Counted from the stretch's first letter, positions 44,196 through 52,688 are shown. The stretch is DNA of 64,000 nt from Mucilaginibacter pallidiroseus (GCF_007846085.1 NZ_VOEJ01000007.1:186001-250000), one strand, 5' to 3'. Program-made: numbers and translations. The notes: generated from the letters alone by a model not told the origin.

Positions 44196-44873
44196 TTACT
44201 CAAATACAGTTACATATATGGCCGTAAGTTTACCTGCGGTGAATTTCATTTGTACCTGTGTGTAACGCTTACCCTCACCCGGCGAAACAAAATACCACTC
44301 CGGCGATTGCGCCATTAAATCATCATAAGGTTTCACAATGTCCTTACTAAACATCGACACACGCTCGAATAATGCAGTAAAGCCGGGGTTTTTCCTGATG
44401 TTATACAGTTTTGCATATACACCGCTAATAGCTTCGCCCGTTGTGATGGACGCTTCGTTTCCTGTGTTACCAGGCCATCTGTTAAGCTTTGCCCCGTTAT
44501 TGGTATAAATAGAACTTACTTTATCATTGGTAAAATAAATTTGAATACCTGCGGATGAGCCCACAGCATGATCAAGCAGAATAGATTTGTAGAGCGGCAA
44601 CCTATTTTCTACACGCTCCAATTGGTCGAAAACGTTGCCTACAATGCCAATTTCGGACATTTTCTTTTCCGGTTGCATGGCTTGCAATGTAGCGTAGATG
44701 TTGGTAGCAGTTTGGCCTATTGCCAAGCCCCAAAACGCCCCTGTTGTAATTGTATCTTTCGATATAATTCTAATTACGGGTGGATCAACAATTATTTCAT
44801 TCCCTGCATTTTCTTTTTTGCAAGCAGATGTAACAGCAACCACCATTAAAATAACTGCGTAAATTTTTCTCAT
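44196..44873 (-). CDS. Hypothetical lipoprotein
   Basis: The ATG at 44873 was chosen because it starts a lipoprotein signal (MRKIYAVILMVVAVTSACKK). The longer frame crosses probable promoter DNA. The 225-residue product has no recognised domain. It includes WGLAIGQTATNIYATLQAMQ and the repeated theme of a short strand followed by YTNNGAKLNRWPGNTGNEA, with a C-terminal strand pair (YTQVQMKFTAGKLTAIYVTV). It is separated from the DUF4625/TonB-receptor operon by a terminator, so it is probably a separate unit. Confidence 0.7.
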   Translation of the reverse strand: MRKIYAVILMVVAVTSACKKENAGNEIIVDPPVIRIISKDTITTGAFWGLAIGQTATNIYATLQAMQPEKKMSEIGIVGNVFDQLERVENRLPLYKSILLDHAVGSSAGIQIYFTNDKVSSIYTNNGAKLNRWPGNTGNEASITTGEAISGVYAKLYNIRKNPGFTALFERVSMFSKDIVKPYDDLMAQSPEWYFVSPGEGKRYTQVQMKFTAGKLTAIYVTVFE

Positions 44874-44934
44874 AAGCTGTGATACTATTTGAGATAAATA
44901 CGGTAGTAACTCTGATTGTGCTACACTAAACAAT

Positions 44935-44961
44935 CAAAAAAGCACCCGTTTAACAGGTGCT
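44935..44961 (-). terminator. Terminator closing the DUF4625/TonB-receptor operon
   Basis: On the minus strand AGCACC and GGTGCT form a stem extended by GTT/AAC pairs with mismatches, followed by TTTTT. It lies 10 bases beyond the stop of the gene at 44971. Confidence 0.8.
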
Positions 44962-44970
44962 CTTGATTAC

Positions 44971-45450
44971 TCATTGAATTTTAATACTGATGCCTTTAAC
45001 GGTTTGCCACCCTTCCTTATCGGTAAGCCGTATCAGGAAATGATAATCGCCGGGGTCGACATCCGCAGGTACCGTTATTTGTTCAGCAATTTCATATTGC
45101 TTAAGCCCGGCCGCTATCGGGAATGTTCTGATAAGCAGAAACGGTTTAACGGCTGTTTTAATAGCCTCCATCTGGCAGGCCGAAACTTCAGTACTATGCG
45201 TATGATGATCAAAATTATGATGCACATCTACACTTACCGAGCCCAGTTCAAAATTATCCGAAAGCCTTGCCCTGAACGTAAAACTTTCTCCACGTTTCAC
45301 TATTCCGCACTGCTGCGGAAAAGCGCTTGCAGCGCTCAAATCAATAACCGGGTATTCGGTATCTACCTGCGCATCGTTGCTTTTGCTGCACCCGCCAGCC
45401 AAAATAATAATCAGGAACAGGCTGGTTGTTAAATAAAATAGTTGTTTCAT
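44971..45450 (-). CDS. DUF4625 lipoprotein with His-rich loop
   Basis: The ATG at 45450 gives a lipoprotein signal (MKQLFYLTTSLFLIIILAGG followed by Cys). The 159-residue product contains the DUF4625 start YPVIDLSAASAFPQQCGIVK and RGESFTFRARLSDNFELGSV. A striking loop HHNFDHHTHS carries five His in ten residues. The fold is probably an Ig-like beta-sandwich on the cell surface or periplasmic leaflet. The His-rich loop suggests metal binding (inference). It is the last gene of the operon beginning at 49228. Confidence 0.82.
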   Translation of the reverse strand: MKQLFYLTTSLFLIIILAGGCSKSNDAQVDTEYPVIDLSAASAFPQQCGIVKRGESFTFRARLSDNFELGSVSVDVHHNFDHHTHSTEVSACQMEAIKTAVKPFLLIRTFPIAAGLKQYEIAEQITVPADVDPGDYHFLIRLTDKEGWQTVKGISIKIQ

Positions 45451-45515
45451 GATTTTTTGCAATTAAGGGCCCGGCTATTACCGGGCCCGTTTAAAATATG
45501 ATCAGGCGTTGGCTA

Positions 45516-46232
45516 TCACGGCTTGTCGAAATGCTCTTCAAACTCGTTCTGCTTACCGGCCTGGTCAATAACTTTTAGGTGTACATGGTAATGCCCTTTT
45601 GGCGCTGCGGTTACATCAACATGTTTGTGCAGGTTGTAGGTGGTTTGTCCAACCATGGCAGCATCAGTGTAAACTACCTCCTTTTCCCAGCCTGCGCCAT
45701 GTACCTCAATAGTAATGCTGGCAATTTTGTTGGGGGCGGTAATACTTGCCTCGGCGTGTAAATCATTACCTGCAGCGTTAAGGCCAACTTCAAAACCTGT
45801 TGCAGATGGTAGTGTAGGATCGGCGGTAACATTCAGGTCAAATTCGGTTTCTGTTTTTTGGCCGTTCTCGTCGGTCACGGTAAGGTGGCCGTGGTACTTG
45901 CCCTGTGCCGCATCACCCGGAACATCAATATGCTCATGAAATTCTGCATTTTTTAGACCTGCCAGGTTCTCTGTATAAGTGGTGTTAACCTGCCAGCCAC
46001 TCCCATTTTCAGGTTGAATGCTCAATACAACATTGCGGATGTTACCCGGTGCAGAAATTTGCGCTTCAACATGCAAATCGTTACCCGGATGTGCGGTTTT
46101 GTTGTTACCGGCACCTACCTCCAGGCCAGTTATTGTGGGTGCAGGGGTGGCGGCATCTTTGTCTTTTTTACATGCGCCTAAAAGTGCTGTGCCGATAAGC
46201 AGCACGCTAAGTAATTGTTTTGTTGTTTTCAT
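45516..46232 (-). CDS. Two-repeat DUF4625-like His-rich lipoprotein
   Basis: The 238-residue product has a lipoprotein signal (LLGACKKDKD, Cys near residue 20) and two tandem Ig-like repeats (about 33-130 and 135-237). Each repeat carries the pattern NDLHxEAxI, a middle H-E-H or H-K-H strand and a YHxHL strand: EFHEHIDVPG with KYHGHLTV, and NLHKHVDV with GHYHVHLKV. About 14 of the residues are His, at equivalent positions in both repeats, which suggests a paired metal-binding surface (inference). It lies 38 bases downstream of the TonB receptor gene and 53 bases upstream of the shorter DUF4625 gene. Confidence 0.83.
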   Translation of the reverse strand: MKTTKQLLSVLLIGTALLGACKKDKDAATPAPTITGLEVGAGNNKTAHPGNDLHVEAQISAPGNIRNVVLSIQPENGSGWQVNTTYTENLAGLKNAEFHEHIDVPGDAAQGKYHGHLTVTDENGQKTETEFDLNVTADPTLPSATGFEVGLNAAGNDLHAEASITAPNKIASITIEVHGAGWEKEVVYTDAAMVGQTTYNLHKHVDVTAAPKGHYHVHLKVIDQAGKQNEFEEHFDKP

Positions 46233-46270
46233 TTAATGTATTAAAAGGTGATTAATGTGTGTTGCTATTG

Positions 46271-48709
46271 TTAAAGGCGACTGTCGCCAAATGGAACTTT
46301 TAGTGATAAAATGATATTCCGCCCGGCCTCGGGTAGTTCAATGAGGCGGTAAAAACTGGTATGGTTAAGGTAGCGGGTGTTAAAAACGTTTTGCACTTGC
46401 AGGCTTAGGTTAAGTGGGCGGTTAAACCACTTAAGCTGCGTACCGGCTTGTATATTCCACAGTTGGCTTCCGGGTGTTTTACGCTCGGGCGGAACAATGT
46501 TATTTTGTGCAGCGGTGATGCGATAGTCAACCGAAAAGTATGGTTTCGCCGACCTCCCTTCTCCTTGCGTTTGATAGGTGAGGTTGAATAGGACTGACGG
46601 CGGCGGCGAAAATGGAAGCGTGTATCCTTCTTTAGCGCCCGATAACTGCCTTGATAAAAGGTACTCGGCCAAAGCCTCGGCGCTGATAGCAGGCGTTAGC
46701 TGATAGCGTATTTGTAACTCCCCGCCGTAGCGCATAACGCGGCTTTGCTGGTATTCAAATACCTGATTACCGGCGCCGTAAAAATAGTCGTGTGCCGATG
46801 TTGGGTTTAAATAGATGTAATTGGGAAAGTAATTATAAAACGGACTAAGCACCACAAGCCATTTGCCTGCATTTAGGTTCAGGCTTACATCTGCTTGGTA
46901 AGATTGCTCGGCATTAAGAGATGGGTTACCGCGTTCGTAACTAAAATAGTGATAGTTTACACCATTGGCAGCCAGCTCTTTGGCGATAGGCACCCGGAAG
47001 CTTTTTCCAATATTAGCTTTTATACTCAAGACCCCGCCGGGCGTGTAATTGGCACCTGCCGACCATACCAGGCTATTGAATGTGCGGCTCATACTATTTG
47101 CCCGCGACAAACGCGTCCCTTCAGACAGGAACCAATCGGAATAGCCAGAGATATTTATCCGCGAGTAGTCATATCTTATTGCACCATGTAAAAGCCAGGT
47201 ATCATTCAGCCTGATCTTATCATACAAGTACGCGCCTGCGGCAGCTTGCTTAAATGCCGGTACAAGGAAGCTCCAACCGCTTATGTTGTTGTTTTGATGC
47301 TCTGCGCTGACCCCTAAATTCAGTTCGTGGCTGCCCAGCAAGATTTTATCGCGCAGATTTATCGAATAAACATGCTTGTCAAATTGCCGTTCCAACGTTT
47401 GGGGTATCCGCATGGTATCGGGGTAGTTGGCCGGCATGTAACCATGGTTAACATACTGGCTATACTCCTGCCTGAAGTTGTGCTGATAACCTAAATCTGC
47501 CTGCAAAAGGTGCCGGCCTGCCTGGTACTGGCTCCTGTTGATTAGTTTAAAGTGGTTTACCTGCTGGTAAGGAAACTGGATATCCCTTGACGATCGATCA
47601 TGTAACAGAGTATCTACGCGCCTTGGCTCCAACCCATGTGCGTTGGCAAAAAAGCCGCTTTTAGAGAACACATTAGATACATAAAATACGGAGCGAAATT
47701 TGGAGCCGATAAAGCCAGCATCTAAATGCAACCCTGTTTCATGTCCGGCGGTATTGCGCAGCCTTTTATTGTGCAGCTTTACAGCGTAATCATAAACAAA
47801 TACGGTATCTGCAGGCACGGCATAGTCGCCGTAATTTTGATAGGAAATACGAGAGTCGAAAAACCAGTTTTTGTTGCGCCCGTACAAATTTACCGAAGTA
47901 CCGTAAAGGTTATTATTGGTTTTGCCAATCAGGTCTATTGAACCACCAACCGAATTGGCTTTAGGCGGCAGGGTGGGTTTAACGTCAACAACGCCGGCAA
48001 TAGCATCTGCACCGTACATAAAAGAAGCCGCACCTTTTAAAATCTCCACTTCCTGCGCGGCAAACTGATCCAGTTCCAGGCCATGATCTGCGCCCCACTG
48101 CTGCCCCTCGTGTTTTATTCCTTTATCGGCAACTACTACCCGGTTAAACCCGAGCCCACGAATAAGCGGTTTTGACTGGCCCGAACCTATACCAATGGTT
48201 TTAATGCCCGGCAAGCGCGAAAGCGTAGCCATCAGGCTGCCACCCAGGTTACGCCTTATAAAGTCCTTATCAACTATCTCAACGTTCATCGATTCGGATG
48301 CGCGGCGATCATCTGCATGACTGTCCTTAACCACTACCTCAGCCAGTTGTGTATTCAGCGGCTGCAATTTTATTTCAATGAACCCCGCACCGGCATCTAT
48401 ATGTTTCGAAGCTGTTTTATAACCAACGTGCGAAATTGTTAAGCGATGGTGAATACCCGTTACCTTTAAACTGAAGGATCCGGCCGAGTCGGTTACCCAA
48501 TGTTGAGTGGCACCTTCAACCTTAATAATGGCACCAAACAGGGGTTGCCCATCTGCATGAATAACCCTGCCCTTTAGGTTAGTTTGCTGACCCAATAATT
48601 GCTGCGGAATAAAAAGCCCTATTCCAAAAACGAAGAAAACGCAGGCGGCGGCAGCATTTTTAAATAGCCAAATAATGCCGCCAACCGGTTGAAATACCTT
48701 GTTGACCAA
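46271..48709 (-). CDS. TonB-dependent outer-membrane receptor, possibly for metal or metal complex
   Basis: The 812-residue protein has a long signal region (ending LLGQQ near 42), a carboxypeptidase-like N-terminal domain (about 44-125), the plug (about 135-250) and a 22-strand-type barrel ending ILSLKVPFGDSRL. The plug reads TLSRLPGIKTIGIGSGQSKP, LIRGLGFNRVVVADKGIKHE, GQQWGADHGLELDQF and EILKGAASFMYGADAIAGVV. This layout, with the acidic/His segment before DQFAAQEVEI, resembles ZnuD/CopA-type receptors, but the substrate is unproven. It is flanked by His-rich lipoproteins and a His/Cys membrane protein in one operon. Confidence 0.88.
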   Translation of the reverse strand: MVNKVFQPVGGIIWLFKNAAAACVFFVFGIGLFIPQQLLGQQTNLKGRVIHADGQPLFGAIIKVEGATQHWVTDSAGSFSLKVTGIHHRLTISHVGYKTASKHIDAGAGFIEIKLQPLNTQLAEVVVKDSHADDRRASESMNVEIVDKDFIRRNLGGSLMATLSRLPGIKTIGIGSGQSKPLIRGLGFNRVVVADKGIKHEGQQWGADHGLELDQFAAQEVEILKGAASFMYGADAIAGVVDVKPTLPPKANSVGGSIDLIGKTNNNLYGTSVNLYGRNKNWFFDSRISYQNYGDYAVPADTVFVYDYAVKLHNKRLRNTAGHETGLHLDAGFIGSKFRSVFYVSNVFSKSGFFANAHGLEPRRVDTLLHDRSSRDIQFPYQQVNHFKLINRSQYQAGRHLLQADLGYQHNFRQEYSQYVNHGYMPANYPDTMRIPQTLERQFDKHVYSINLRDKILLGSHELNLGVSAEHQNNNISGWSFLVPAFKQAAAGAYLYDKIRLNDTWLLHGAIRYDYSRINISGYSDWFLSEGTRLSRANSMSRTFNSLVWSAGANYTPGGVLSIKANIGKSFRVPIAKELAANGVNYHYFSYERGNPSLNAEQSYQADVSLNLNAGKWLVVLSPFYNYFPNYIYLNPTSAHDYFYGAGNQVFEYQQSRVMRYGGELQIRYQLTPAISAEALAEYLLSRQLSGAKEGYTLPFSPPPSVLFNLTYQTQGEGRSAKPYFSVDYRITAAQNNIVPPERKTPGSQLWNIQAGTQLKWFNRPLNLSLQVQNVFNTRYLNHTSFYRLIELPEAGRNIILSLKVPFGDSRL

Positions 48710-48877
48710 AACAAATAATTACCATACCCAAAGCGGGCATATCAAACAAAAAACAAAATTGGAATGGTTTGCCCGGCAAAACAGCGCGGGCCAACAGCGG
48801 GAAGGATAAGAAAGCATGCAGCGAAACTGCAACCTAAACATAAGGCTAAAAGCCTTAAAAAACATTATCCCTGTCGC

Positions 48878-49228
48878 TTATAAAGCGGCAACGGGTGGGC
48901 CTTTATTGGTGAAGCCCTGGAGTGTAAATTTATATATGCCGGCGTAACTTCTGCTCAGCAACGTTACTGCCTTTGTAAGGGGCGCATTTATTACAGGCGC
49001 ATACGCAAGGTTTGCGTAATGGCTTTGCTTATGCAGCACATAATCACATATACTGCACTTCTCTGCCGAATACACATATTCCGTATCGCCAAGATCATCT
49101 TTTAAGGATGTATAACTGTGCTTGTGAAAAGCCTGTACAGTAGTGATAAAAACAAAAACCAATGCTAGCAACAGCGCTATAAAAACGCTTGTTGTGCCCA
49201 CCGGTTTATTTAATGCTGCTTTTTTCAC
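48878..49228 (-). CDS. Small exported or membrane protein with His/Cys motif, first gene of the receptor operon
   Basis: I chose the GTG at 49228, giving 116 residues. The longer frame also starts with GTG (49318) and its extra 30 codons merely translate the operator and promoter DNA. The product has one hydrophobic segment (VFIALLLALVFVFITTVQAF), then HKHSYTSLKDD and the motif CSICDYVLHKQSHY. It ends with FTNKGPPVAAL. The HxH...CxxC arrangement is seen in short DUF2946-like or metal-related periplasmic proteins (tentative). Its position before the receptor and His-rich lipoproteins supports a metal role. Confidence 0.65.
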   Translation of the reverse strand: MKKAALNKPVGTTSVFIALLLALVFVFITTVQAFHKHSYTSLKDDLGDTEYVYSAEKCSICDYVLHKQSHYANLAYAPVINAPLTKAVTLLSRSYAGIYKFTLQGFTNKGPPVAAL

Positions 49229-49234
49229 TATGCT

Positions 49235-49266
49235 GCAAAAATGTATTTTTTTAATTAAAATGCAAA
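49235..49266 (-). promoter_or_regulatory. Candidate promoter of the metal-acquisition-like operon
   Basis: On the minus strand TTTG (49266-49263), a 17-base gap and TACATTTTTG (49245-49236) approximate the Bacteroidota promoter. The implied start of transcription is within a few bases of the GTG at 49228. Confidence 0.4.
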
Positions 49267-49275
49267 ATAAAAAGT

Positions 49276-49306
49276 AAATCAATTGCAACAGGATTGCAAT
49301 TGATTT
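49276..49306. promoter_or_regulatory. Perfect 13-bp inverted repeat, candidate metalloregulator operator
   Basis: AAATCAATTGCAA at 49276-49288 and TTGCAATTGATTT at 49294-49306 are exact inverted repeats around a CAGGA spacer. The 31-base length and 13-5-13 geometry suit a dimeric regulator of the Fur/Zur class (inference). It lies 10 bases upstream of the candidate -33 element of the operon that starts at 49228. No other copy was noticed in the window. Confidence 0.7.
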
Positions 49307-49331
49307 ATGTAGTGGCACTTGTCTTAATTAA

Positions 49332-49366
49332 CCCCTGCAGGCTTTGATTAAAAGACGCTGCAGGAG
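49332..49366. repeat. 9-bp inverted repeat around PstI-like cores
   Basis: CCCCTGCAG (49332-49340) and CTGCAGGAG (49358-49366) can pair with one G-T pair. It follows the stop of the YiaA/B-like gene on the minus strand and may be its terminator, although no T run follows. Confidence 0.45.
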
Positions 49367-49380
49367 TGGTAACCGCTACG

Positions 49381-49839
49381 TTACAGTTCTTTGTCCTGAA
49401 ATAATTTCGAGTCGCGGGTATTTTTTTGTACTGCAATAGCAGAAAACATGCTTAAGCAAAAAGCCATTGTATAAAATCCCTTTTCACTACGGGCAAGGTC
49501 TGCATTCCAAAGCCCTATGGTAAGTAAAACCATAGAAGCAATTGTGGCAAACCAGCTTAATCCATAATAAAGATCAGTAACCGCAAGGCCCTCGGCCCTA
49601 TCCCTAACTGTTTTTTGTACAGAGATAACTGCAAATAGTCCGAATAGCAAAATAGTAAAGTAATACCCTTTTTCGTTGAGTTGCATTTCTGCATTCCACA
49701 AGCCAATGCAATAGCCAACCGTTCCGGCCAATAAAGCAAACCAAGAGGCGCTTATAAATGCGCCGGTGGGTTTAAACGGGTTTCTGGCGTTAGTTGCAAA
49801 TAATGATTTCTCTGTTGTTTTGTTTTGTAGCGATTCCAT
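49381..49839 (-). CDS. YiaA/YiaB-type inner-membrane protein
   Basis: The 152-residue product contains two copies of the YiaAB two-helix unit: SASWFALLAGTVGYCIGLWN then GYYFTILLFGLFAVISVQKT, and YYGLSWFATIASMVLLTIGL then GFYTMAFCLSMFSAIAVQKN. Each ends in QK-T/N-x-RD. Four transmembrane helices are expected. The family is widespread in inner membranes with no known function. It lies upstream of, and on the same strand as, the receptor operon, separated by a hairpin and the operator. Confidence 0.85.
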   Translation of the reverse strand: MESLQNKTTEKSLFATNARNPFKPTGAFISASWFALLAGTVGYCIGLWNAEMQLNEKGYYFTILLFGLFAVISVQKTVRDRAEGLAVTDLYYGLSWFATIASMVLLTIGLWNADLARSEKGFYTMAFCLSMFSAIAVQKNTRDSKLFQDKEL

Positions 49840-49967
49840 GTCTGTTTTATTTATTTGTTAATATGGAAGCAAATGTGCCCACAACTCACAGTCAAAAAAA
49901 TCTAAACTTTCTAAAATACTGACGATATAAAATATGATATTAATCAATTATTTAAAAGACAGATTAC

Positions 49968-51485
49968 ATGGACACGCTTACAAAACTTACTAAGCTCCTT
50001 ACAAATAATGATAAAAAGCAGTTCAAGCAATTTCTGCAACACAAAAACAAGAGGAAAGACGTCAAGAATTTAGAGTTACTTAATTTTATTGAAACTGACG
50101 ATATAAACGGATTAAATAATACATATAAGACACAAAAAAACAAAGATGCCTATCATGCTCTTCGTAAAAGGCTACAAGAATCTTTGCTACTATTTTTATC
50201 TCAAAAAACCTTTGAGCGCAGTTCCGAAACATATGATGCGTTGCGACTATTGGTGGTTGGCCGCTTTTTAATAGAAAATGACGTTATAGCTATCGCCTAT
50301 AAATGCCTGGAAAAGGCTGAACGGTTAGCCGTGCAGTTAGAACAATTTAATCTTATTAATGAACTTCTGCTCCTAAAACTCCAATATGCACACTTGCCCG
50401 GCTCTGAAGATCTGGAAATTTTGACCGATCGCTTCTTGCAAAACCAGGCACTTATGCAACGAGAAGCAAAGCTCAATATGGCCTATGCTTTTTTGAGAAA
50501 AGAACTCAATGAAGTGCATCAAAAAGGAAAAGTAATAAACCTGACTGCATTGATGTTAACAACCATACGCAAATACAAAATTGCCGGTAAGGATTTATTG
50601 TCATATAAGTCAATCTATCAGATACTGTTCCTTGCTAATGAATACGCTGCGATTCAGCAAAACTATGGGCTAATAGAAAGATATGTGGACAGGACTAAAA
50701 AGTTCATGGCCAATCAACCAGGCAATGCTCAGTCTTATCTCTTTTATCATATCTCTATTTTGTACTTCTTAGCAAATTTCCATTTTCGTCAACTTGAGTT
50801 TGCAAAAAGCACATCACTATTACAGGAAATGGAAACGCTGATGGAAACTGATACTCGTTATTATAGTTTATTTACTTTACGGTATAAACTACTATCAGCA
50901 CTTAACTTATTTTACACGGGTTTTGCAGCAGATGCAATCAACCTAATAAAACAAACACTATCAACAACAACACGGTCGGCAAAGCCGGAGGAAATTGAAG
51001 ACTTGAACATATGCTTGATTATGTTCTTAGCGCTTAAGAATGACCGGTCAAGCCTTAAACAGTTAGCGCAACTTGCAAGAACCGATGCCTGGTATGAGAA
51101 GAAATTGGGTATGTTGTGGACGATTAGAAAAGCGTTGATGGAAATTTTAGTTCAGGGGCAATTTTCTAACATTGACACTACCACGTCTAAGATCAATGGT
51201 TTTAAAAGACGATACAGAAAGTATTTGCTTAAAATCTCAGAAGAGCGGGTTTCGATTTTCTTAAAGCTGGTTGAAAAATATCTAAAAAAACCAGATATAG
51301 CATTTGAAAAAGCGTATCAAAACGATGTTATGAAGTTACTTGACGGAGGTAAGAACAACGACGTTTTTACGTTGAGCTTTATTGCCTGGCTCATTGCCCG
51401 TTGGAAGAAAAGCACCGCCTATGAAGTTGTTATAGAGCTTATAAATGACACTTATGCCCCTAACGAAATAGCGCCACTCTTGTAA
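49968..51485 (+). CDS. AT-rich all-helical hypothetical protein
   Basis: The 505-residue product begins MDTLTKLTKLLTNNDKKQFK and is almost entirely predicted helix, with repeated Leu/Lys/Glu patterns and helix-turn-helix pairs (ERLAVQLEQFNLINELLLLK, LANEYAAIQQNYGLIERYVD) that resemble TPR-like alpha-solenoid repeats. There is no signal peptide or membrane segment. Base composition is clearly more AT-rich than the neighbours, with many AAA, TTA and ATA codons, so recent acquisition is possible. I do not recognise a family with known function. Similar-looking solenoid proteins occur in Bacteroidota genomes. It ends at a strong terminator. Confidence 0.75.
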   Translation: MDTLTKLTKLLTNNDKKQFKQFLQHKNKRKDVKNLELLNFIETDDINGLNNTYKTQKNKDAYHALRKRLQESLLLFLSQKTFERSSETYDALRLLVVGRFLIENDVIAIAYKCLEKAERLAVQLEQFNLINELLLLKLQYAHLPGSEDLEILTDRFLQNQALMQREAKLNMAYAFLRKELNEVHQKGKVINLTALMLTTIRKYKIAGKDLLSYKSIYQILFLANEYAAIQQNYGLIERYVDRTKKFMANQPGNAQSYLFYHISILYFLANFHFRQLEFAKSTSLLQEMETLMETDTRYYSLFTLRYKLLSALNLFYTGFAADAINLIKQTLSTTTRSAKPEEIEDLNICLIMFLALKNDRSSLKQLAQLARTDAWYEKKLGMLWTIRKALMEILVQGQFSNIDTTTSKINGFKRRYRKYLLKISEERVSIFLKLVEKYLKKPDIAFEKAYQNDVMKLLDGGKNNDVFTLSFIAWLIARWKKSTAYEVVIELINDTYAPNEIAPLL

Positions 51486-51520
51486 AATGTCTTCGCGAAT
51501 TTCGCGTTAAAAAAAACGAA

Positions 51521-51550
51521 AAAGCCTCAAATCTTTTGATTTGAGGCTTT
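51521..51550. terminator. Terminator after the AT-rich gene
   Basis: AAAGCCTCAAATC and GATTTGAGGCTTT form a perfect 13-bp stem with a TTTT loop, with A runs upstream. It may serve both this gene and the carbonic anhydrase gene on the opposite strand. Confidence 0.85.
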
Positions 51551-51650
51551 ACATAACATTTAGCGCTGACAGCATAGAACATAAGACCCTAAAGGTCTTG
51601 CACCCTAATTATTCAGCTTAAAAACTCTTATACTTAGTAACACTACAAAA

Positions 51651-52277
51651 TTAGTCTAAGTGATAGATCTGCATTATTTTCTCCAGCAATTTTATGAAAT
51701 CAATTTTCAGATCAATCAATTTGCCTGTGTGGATATCAAAAACCCAACCGTGTATAGTTAGGTTACGTTCGGCACGGGCTTTCTGCACTTCTGCTGTTTT
51801 AATCACATTTATACACTGCTCTTCAACGTTAAGCTCCACTAATCTTTTGTAGCGCTGCTCTTCGTCTTCAATTGCATTTAATTCTTCCTGGTGTGTGCGA
51901 TACACGTCACGGATATTTCTTAACCAAGGATTTAAAATACCCAAGTCGGCCGATTTCATCGCAGCTTGTACACCGCCACAATAGTAATGCCCGCATACTA
52001 CAATATGGTTTACCTTAAGGTGCATTACAGCATAGTTAATTACCGACATTACGCTTAAATCGGTATTAGGTACCATGTTAGCAATGTTGCGCAACACAAA
52101 TACGTCGCCCGGGGCAACACCCATTAATTCCTCTGCTGATACACGACTATCAGAACACCCAATATAAAGAATGTCGGGGGCTTGCCCTTTAGCCAGTTCG
52201 TTGAAATAACCTGGTTCTACATTCAGTTTTTTTTGAACCCATTCTTCGTTATTCTTGAATATTTTTGAAATGTCCAT
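51651..52277 (-). CDS. can: Beta-class carbonic anhydrase
   Basis: The 208-residue enzyme has the Zn ligands Cys41 (GCSDSRVSAEE, with Asp43 and Arg45 as the catalytic dyad), His97 and Cys100 (VVCGHYYCGGV). It interconverts CO2 and bicarbonate in the cytoplasm, supplying bicarbonate for carboxylations. The N-terminus (ISKIFKNNEEWVQKKL) and WLRNIRDVYRTHQ are as in the Can type. Length is normal. No genes are coupled to it. Confidence 0.94.
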   Translation of the reverse strand: MDISKIFKNNEEWVQKKLNVEPGYFNELAKGQAPDILYIGCSDSRVSAEELMGVAPGDVFVLRNIANMVPNTDLSVMSVINYAVMHLKVNHIVVCGHYYCGGVQAAMKSADLGILNPWLRNIRDVYRTHQEELNAIEDEEQRYKRLVELNVEEQCINVIKTAEVQKARAERNLTIHGWVFDIHTGKLIDLKIDFIKLLEKIMQIYHLD

Positions 52278-52580
52278 TTTGTAAGATTATTGGTTAGCTA
52301 ATTAATAACGGTCGACCTGACATAAACGGCTATTGGCACTTAATTGTTTTGAATAAAGGCCCGCTTATATGGATCGTTAAATTAACTGAACTTTATTTAA
52401 TTTGGAATGTTGCTGGCTTATTTAGCGAATAAATTATTGCTACTCTTTATACGCTAAGCAATCAGCTGAGTATACACTTAACTGCTGATGCTTGTTGGGT
52501 TCATATATTACTACTTGCTATTCAAATTATCGAGTAAAAAAAAGCCTGTCACAATTAAATGTAACAGGCTGATCTTGAAG
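52278..52580. other. Intergenic region between carbonic anhydrase and tRNA-Met
   Basis: This 303-base AT-rich stretch holds the tRNA terminator at 52537-52570 and presumably the carbonic anhydrase promoter, which I could not identify. No open frame looks coding. Confidence 0.6.
52537..52570 (-). terminator. Terminator of tRNA-Met
   Basis: On the minus strand AGCCTGT and ACAGGCT (extended by ACA/TGT after a mismatch) form a stem followed by a run of eight T residues, beginning 11 bases past the tRNA 3' end. Confidence 0.8.
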
Positions 52581-52654
52581 TAGCGGGGAGCAGGATCGAA
52601 CTGCCGACCTTAGGGTTATGAATCCTACGCTCTAACCATCTGAGCTACCCCGCC
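52581..52654 (-). tRNA. tRNA-Met (anticodon CAT)
   Basis: The minus strand folds as a cloverleaf of 74 bases. The acceptor stem is GGCGGGG with CCCCGCT, the D arm starts GCTC and ends GAGC, and the anticodon loop is TTCATAA. The T arm is GGCAG, TTCGATC, CTGCT. The first acceptor pair is G-T and one T-stem pair is G-T. No CCA is encoded. A lysidine-modified tRNA-Ile2 also has a CAT anticodon in DNA, so elongator Met is likely but not certain. Confidence 0.92.
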
Positions 52655-52688
52655 GGGTTATATTTTGATGGTTCCTTAAAAAGGTTTG

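Noticed and set aside
48842..48856. AAGGCT/AGCCTT hairpin between the small His/Cys gene and the receptor, considered as a terminator
   Set aside because: On the minus strand the T run precedes the stem and does not follow it, so it should not stop transcription within the operon.
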